DNA from: an uncultured Bacteroidota bacterium
GTDB taxonomy: Bacteria > Bacteroidota > Bacteroidia > Bacteroidales > P3
Assembly (NCBI GenBank): GCA_900546465.1
Contig: URCX01000079.1
Span: 1-9,226 of the forward strand
Length of the DNA: 9,226 bases
Direction: 5' to 3'
Below, one piece after another: positions 6,179 through 9,226 of this stretch. The notes beneath the pieces were generated by a model. It had not been told where the DNA came from. It searched no databases and saw only the letters and a list, made by a program, of their open reading frames with translations. The position numbers and the translations under genes are program-made. Within the stretch, counting starts at the first letter, position 1, and the number at the start of each line of letters is the position of its first letter.

Positions 6179-6690
6179 AACCTAAAATCGCCGTTTCCTT
6201 AAAATTCAAACAGCATTCCGAAGGATTGAAGCATTGTTTTTTACTTCTGCTTTTCTTCTGCCTTTTTGCATCATGCAACAGCAATGTTGTATATGACGAA
6301 AACAAAACCATAGATTCCAAATCGTGGAAAGCAGATGACAAAATCTTTTATGAGTTTGATGTAAAGAACACTTCAAGCAAATATAAGATGGCTCTTAATG
6401 TGCGAAACACTACAGACTATCCCTATAACAATATTTACTTCTTCATGAAAACCATATTGCCTGATGGGAGCATTACGAGAACAGACACAATAGAATGTTA
6501 TCTTGCCTATCCTGATGGGACTTGGAAAGGAAAGGGCAGTTTCAATGTGAAAGATAACCGCTTTTGGATAGCGAAAAATGTGGAGTTTAAGCAGAAAGGC
6601 AGATATGTATTCGAGATATATCAGGCGACAAGCGATAGCTCTCTTATCGGAATAAGAGACATAGGTTTGCACATAGAATATCAGGATTAA
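6175..6690 (+). CDS. gldH: GldH-type lipoprotein
   Basis: This is a 171-residue predicted lipoprotein. A polar, basic n-region of about 20 residues is followed by a hydrophobic run (CFLLLLFFCL) and the lipobox FASC, with Cys34 as the expected lipidation site. The mature part is a small beta-rich domain with the pattern typical of GldH: YDENKTIDSKSWKADDKI near its start, then NVRNTTDYPYNNIYFFM, LPDGSITRTDTIECYLA, DGTWKGKG and a final IGIRDIGLHIE. GldH was defined as a protein needed for gliding in Flavobacterium johnsoniae, but relatives occur widely in non-gliding Bacteroidota, so its basic role is probably a general envelope function. It starts within the ricT stop codon and ends 24 nt before PBP1A. 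That placement points to an envelope role, though this is inference. A start at a later non-ATG codon would shorten the n-region but is less likely. Confidence 0.87.
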   Translation: MKPKIAVSLKFKQHSEGLKHCFLLLLFFCLFASCNSNVVYDENKTIDSKSWKADDKIFYEFDVKNTSSKYKMALNVRNTTDYPYNNIYFFMKTILPDGSITRTDTIECYLAYPDGTWKGKGSFNVKDNRFWIAKNVEFKQKGRYVFEIYQATSDSSLIGIRDIGLHIEYQD

Positions 6691-6714
6691 GCAAAACAAG
6701 AAAGCAGAAAACAA

Positions 6715-8982
6715 ATGCAGAATAAGAAACCCTTAAAAAAACAACAGCAGAATAGCGACAACAAAAGGTACGTCAAGATCATGTGGGTAAGTTACCTTTG
6801 CGTTCTATTCCTGATAGCAATCTTTTTTACAATGTTATCTTTCGGTTGGTTGGGATTTATGCCGACTTTTGAAGAATTGGAAAACCCCAAAGCCAATCTT
6901 GCCACTGAGGTATATGCCGACTCGGGAGAGTTGTTGGGTTATATCGGAATACAGAATCGTTCCAATGTAAACTACAAAGACATCTCTCAAAATATGATAA
7001 ACGCCCTCATCGCGACAGAAGACGCAAGATTTAGAGAACATTCCGGAATAGATGCCCGTTCTTTATTCAGGGTTTTGACCAAAACGATACTGGGAGGTCG
7101 CAAAAGTTCGGGTGGAGGAAGCACACTGACGCAGCAATTAGCTAAAAATCTTTTCCCGAGAGAGAAAAAGTCTGCTTTCGGCACGGTTTATGCCAAGCTG
7201 AAAGAGTGGATAGTTGCAATCAAATTGGAGAGAAATTACTCCAAAGATGAAATCCTTTCCATGTATCTCAACACTGTGGATTACGGAAGCAATGCTTTCG
7301 GAATCAAAGCAGCCTCCCATACTTTCTTTACCAAGCTTCCTTCGGAATTAGAAGTAGAAGAAGCAGCCGTATTAGTCGGATTGCTGAAAGCTCCGACAAC
7401 ATACAATCCTGTAAGAAATCCGGAAAATGCCTTGAAAAGACGAAACACCGTATTATCTCAAATGGAAAAGTACGGCTATCTTACTTCCGAAGAATTGGAA
7501 ACCAAGTCCGCCCGACCTATACAACTCAAATACAATCCGCAAGCTCATGACGAAGGTATAGCAACCTATTTTCGCGAAATGCTTCGCAATTATATGAAAG
7601 ATTGGTGCAAAACCCACTACAAACCGAACGGCGACCAATACGATGTACACAAAGACGGATTGAGGATATACACCACAATCAATTATCAAATGCAGAAGAA
7701 TGCCGAAGAGGCAGTGAAAGAACATTTCAAATATCTGCAAAACGAGTTTTTCAAACATACAAAAGGCTATCGTGATGCACCGTTTACAGGAATAAGTAAA
7801 GCAGATATAGAAAAATACTACCTGCAAGCAATGAAAAATTCCGACCGTTACAGAGCCTTGAAAGAAGAAGGCCTGAACGATAAAGAGATAAAAGCCGACT
7901 TCGAGCAAAAAACAAAGATGAGAGTCTTCACTTGGAACGGCGATAAAGACACAGTAATGTCTCCATGGGACAGTTTGCGATACTATAAACACTTTCTGAA
8001 TACCGGAATGGTCAGCATAGAACCGCAAACCGGACACATAAAAGTCTATGTCGGCGGAATAAATTACAAACACTTCAAGTTCGACAATGCAAAGCTCGGT
8101 CGCCGTCAGGTTGGCTCTACATTCAAACCTTACGTCTATGCCGCAGCAATGAAAGACAGCGATTTGTCTCCATGCTTTGAAATTTCCAACACTCCCGTAA
8201 CCTTTGAAGATTACGATAACTGGACACCGAAAAACTCAAACAAAGCAAGAGAAGGAGAAATGGTCTCTTTGAAATGGGCATTGGCAAATTCAGTGAACTT
8301 TATTTCGGCAGCATTGATAAAAGATTACACCACACCGCAATCCGTCATCAACCTCGTCAAGCAAATGGGTATAACCACACCTATGCCTGCCGTTCCTTCC
8401 ATCTGCCTTGGCACAGCCGATCTCTCGGTCATGGAGATGGCAGAAGCAATGGCAACATTCGCCAATAAAGGAGTGCATAAAGAACCTATCTTCATAACGA
8501 AAATATGCGATAACAAAGGTATGGTTTTGGAGGTATTCAACACAAAAAGCAATGCCGCCTTAGATGAAGAGACCGCATACTTGGTTTTGGAACTTATGAA
8601 AGGCGTTGTCGATAGCGGAACCGGAGCAAGACTGAGATATAAATACGGACTACGCAGCACCATAGCCGGAAAAACCGGAACAACCGACAATAATTCCGAC
8701 GGTTGGTTCATAGGCATAAATCCTAAGCTCGCAACAGCCGTATGGGTAGGCGGAGAACTCCGCAGTATCCACTTCCGCAGCACCGCCTTAGGCCAAGGAG
8801 CCTCCATGGCACTTCCTGTCTATGGACTGTTTATGCAGAAGTGTGAGAAAAATCCCAAACTTAATTTCTACAAAGGCGACTTTGATCGTCCACCTTCTCT
8901 GGAAATCGATGTGGATTGCCGCAACTACATACAAGAACTGCAACAAGGCACAGTCAGCGACGAATATACCAAAGACTGGTAA
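6715..8982 (+). CDS. mrcA: Class A penicillin-binding protein 1A (glycosyltransferase and transpeptidase)
   Basis: This bifunctional enzyme polymerises lipid II and cross-links the resulting strands at the outer face of the inner membrane. The 755-residue protein has a 21-residue basic cytoplasmic tail and one membrane anchor (about 22-43). The GT51 domain follows, with EDARFREHSG (catalytic Glu102), GGGSTLTQQLAKN (133-145), the KLERNYSKDEILSMYLN helix and YGSNAFGIKAAS. A lysine-rich helical linker of about 130 residues leads to the transpeptidase domain, which has STFK (468-471, catalytic Ser468), SVN (526-528) and KTGT (653-656). All catalytic motifs are intact. The protein is shorter than E. 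coli PBP1A (850 residues). It is the last gene of the holB-ricT-gldH run and is followed by a strong terminator. Confidence 0.97.
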   Translation: MQNKKPLKKQQQNSDNKRYVKIMWVSYLCVLFLIAIFFTMLSFGWLGFMPTFEELENPKANLATEVYADSGELLGYIGIQNRSNVNYKDISQNMINALIATEDARFREHSGIDARSLFRVLTKTILGGRKSSGGGSTLTQQLAKNLFPREKKSAFGTVYAKLKEWIVAIKLERNYSKDEILSMYLNTVDYGSNAFGIKAASHTFFTKLPSELEVEEAAVLVGLLKAPTTYNPVRNPENALKRRNTVLSQMEKYGYLTSEELETKSARPIQLKYNPQAHDEGIATYFREMLRNYMKDWCKTHYKPNGDQYDVHKDGLRIYTTINYQMQKNAEEAVKEHFKYLQNEFFKHTKGYRDAPFTGISKADIEKYYLQAMKNSDRYRALKEEGLNDKEIKADFEQKTKMRVFTWNGDKDTVMSPWDSLRYYKHFLNTGMVSIEPQTGHIKVYVGGINYKHFKFDNAKLGRRQVGSTFKPYVYAAAMKDSDLSPCFEISNTPVTFEDYDNWTPKNSNKAREGEMVSLKWALANSVNFISAALIKDYTTPQSVINLVKQMGITTPMPAVPSICLGTADLSVMEMAEAMATFANKGVHKEPIFITKICDNKGMVLEVFNTKSNAALDEETAYLVLELMKGVVDSGTGARLRYKYGLRSTIAGKTGTTDNNSDGWFIGINPKLATAVWVGGELRSIHFRSTALGQGASMALPVYGLFMQKCEKNPKLNFYKGDFDRPPSLEIDVDCRNYIQELQQGTVSDEYTKDW

Positions 8983-9006
8983 GCCGCTTTTTACCGCAAC
9001 AGCAAA

Positions 9007-9024
9007 CATTATGAAATCATAATG
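9007..9024. repeat. Small AT-rich inverted repeat after PBP1A
   Basis: CATTATG (9007-9013) and CATAATG (9018-9024) are perfect complements around AAAT, 25 bases past the PBP1A stop. The stem is weak and has no T run. It may slightly protect the mRNA end or be coincidental. Confidence 0.35.
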
Positions 9025-9089
9025 CCGATTCCATATGCGAATCAGCGACTCTCTATAAGCGATAAATCCTTTCAGCTTGTGTTGTATTC

Positions 9090-9130
9090 AAAAAGAAAGA
9101 GGATACGTTGTTGTGGCGTATCCTCTTTTT
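9090..9130. terminator. Bidirectional intrinsic terminator between convergent genes
   Basis: A perfect 12-bp stem, AAAGAGGATACG (9096-9107) with CGTATCCTCTTT (9117-9128), encloses a 9-base loop. A T run follows on the + strand (9126-9130), and A-rich bases precede it (9090-9098), giving a T-rich tail on the minus strand. It sits between the PBP1A stop at 8982 and the stop of the opposing gene at 9147, so it most likely ends both transcripts. Confidence 0.92.
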
Positions 9131-9146
9131 GTGTTGTTTTATCGGC

Positions 9147-9226
9147 TTACTCGACTATCAACTTCTTCGTCGTGCTGCCTATCATGATGGTATAAACACC
9201 TTTTGGCAAATCGCCGAGGTCTATTC
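9147..9226 (-). CDS. Secreted protein with type IX secretion C-terminal sorting tail (3' fragment)
   Basis: Only the last 25 codons plus the stop are in the window; the gene enters from the right edge on the minus strand. The residues read IDLGDLPKGVYTIMIGSTTK followed by KLIVE and the stop. This is the classic end of the Por-secretion/T9SS type A sorting domain: a leucine-plus-glycine turn, a GVY strand, then a lysine-rich final beta strand ending near the C terminus. In Bacteroidota such tails direct proteins through the T9SS to the cell surface, where the tail is usually removed. The upstream body, and hence the enzymatic role, cannot be seen. It runs convergent to PBP1A and shares the terminator at 9090-9130. 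Confidence is limited by the short length, but stop position, frame and motif agree. Confidence 0.77.
   Translation of the reverse strand, partial: IDLGDLPKGVYTIMIGSTTKKLIVE

Noticed and set aside
7453..8073. Minus-strand open frame of 206 residues inside the PBP1A gene
   Set aside because: It is entirely antisense to the intact, motif-rich PBP1A frame. Its Cys/Phe/Val-rich sequence is typical of an antisense shadow, and no family is recognisable.
8325..8807. Minus-strand open frame of 160 residues opposite the transpeptidase domain
   Set aside because: It overlaps the conserved SVN and KTG region of PBP1A and has no recognisable motif; the + strand coding explains the conservation.
9027..9043. 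GATTC/GAATC short inverted repeat downstream of PBP1A
   Set aside because: Five base pairs around seven loop bases is expected by chance.

Overview
The window looks like a chromosomal segment of a Bacteroidota bacterium, most likely order Bacteroidales and possibly near the Porphyromonadaceae or Paludibacteraceae. The evidence is a gldH-type lipoprotein, a type IX secretion (T9SS) C-terminal sorting tail at the right edge, promoters of the Bacteroidota TAnnTTTG type, A-rich leaders without clear Shine-Dalgarno sequences, and a RicT with the PSP1 domain next to holB. The genus cannot be fixed from the sequence alone.

Left part (1-1899, + strand): the end of the rod-shape (elongasome) operon. 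It holds the C-terminal third of the transpeptidase PBP2, followed 19 nt later by its SEDS glycosyltransferase partner RodA.

Middle-left (1900-2885): almost 1 kb without a convincing gene. It is not featureless. There is a strongly pyrimidine-rich stretch, four perfect hairpins all with 3-nt loops, an interleaved GC-rich inverted repeat that resembles a minus-strand terminator or attenuator, and a purine-rich stretch with five TAGCG copies. It ends in a good promoter for the next gene.

Middle (2886-3599): a seven-helix Bax-inhibitor-1 (BI-1/YetJ-type) membrane protein with its own promoter.

Right part (3729-8982, + strand): a tightly packed probable operon of holB (clamp-loader delta prime), ricT (Fe-S regulatory PSP1 protein), gldH (envelope lipoprotein, start overlapping the ricT stop) and a class A penicillin-binding protein (PBP1A). 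The predicted promoter lies inside a perfect 10-bp inverted repeat. The operon ends at a strong bidirectional terminator shared with a convergent minus-strand gene, of which only the last 25 codons (a T9SS sorting tail) are present.

The window therefore carries both classes of peptidoglycan polymerase (SEDS plus class B PBP on the left, class A PBP on the right), with a replication factor and two little-understood Bacteroidota proteins between them. I see no mobile element, CRISPR array, tRNA or rRNA. The genes are ordinary housekeeping genes. The least explained part is the 1 kb gap after rodA.
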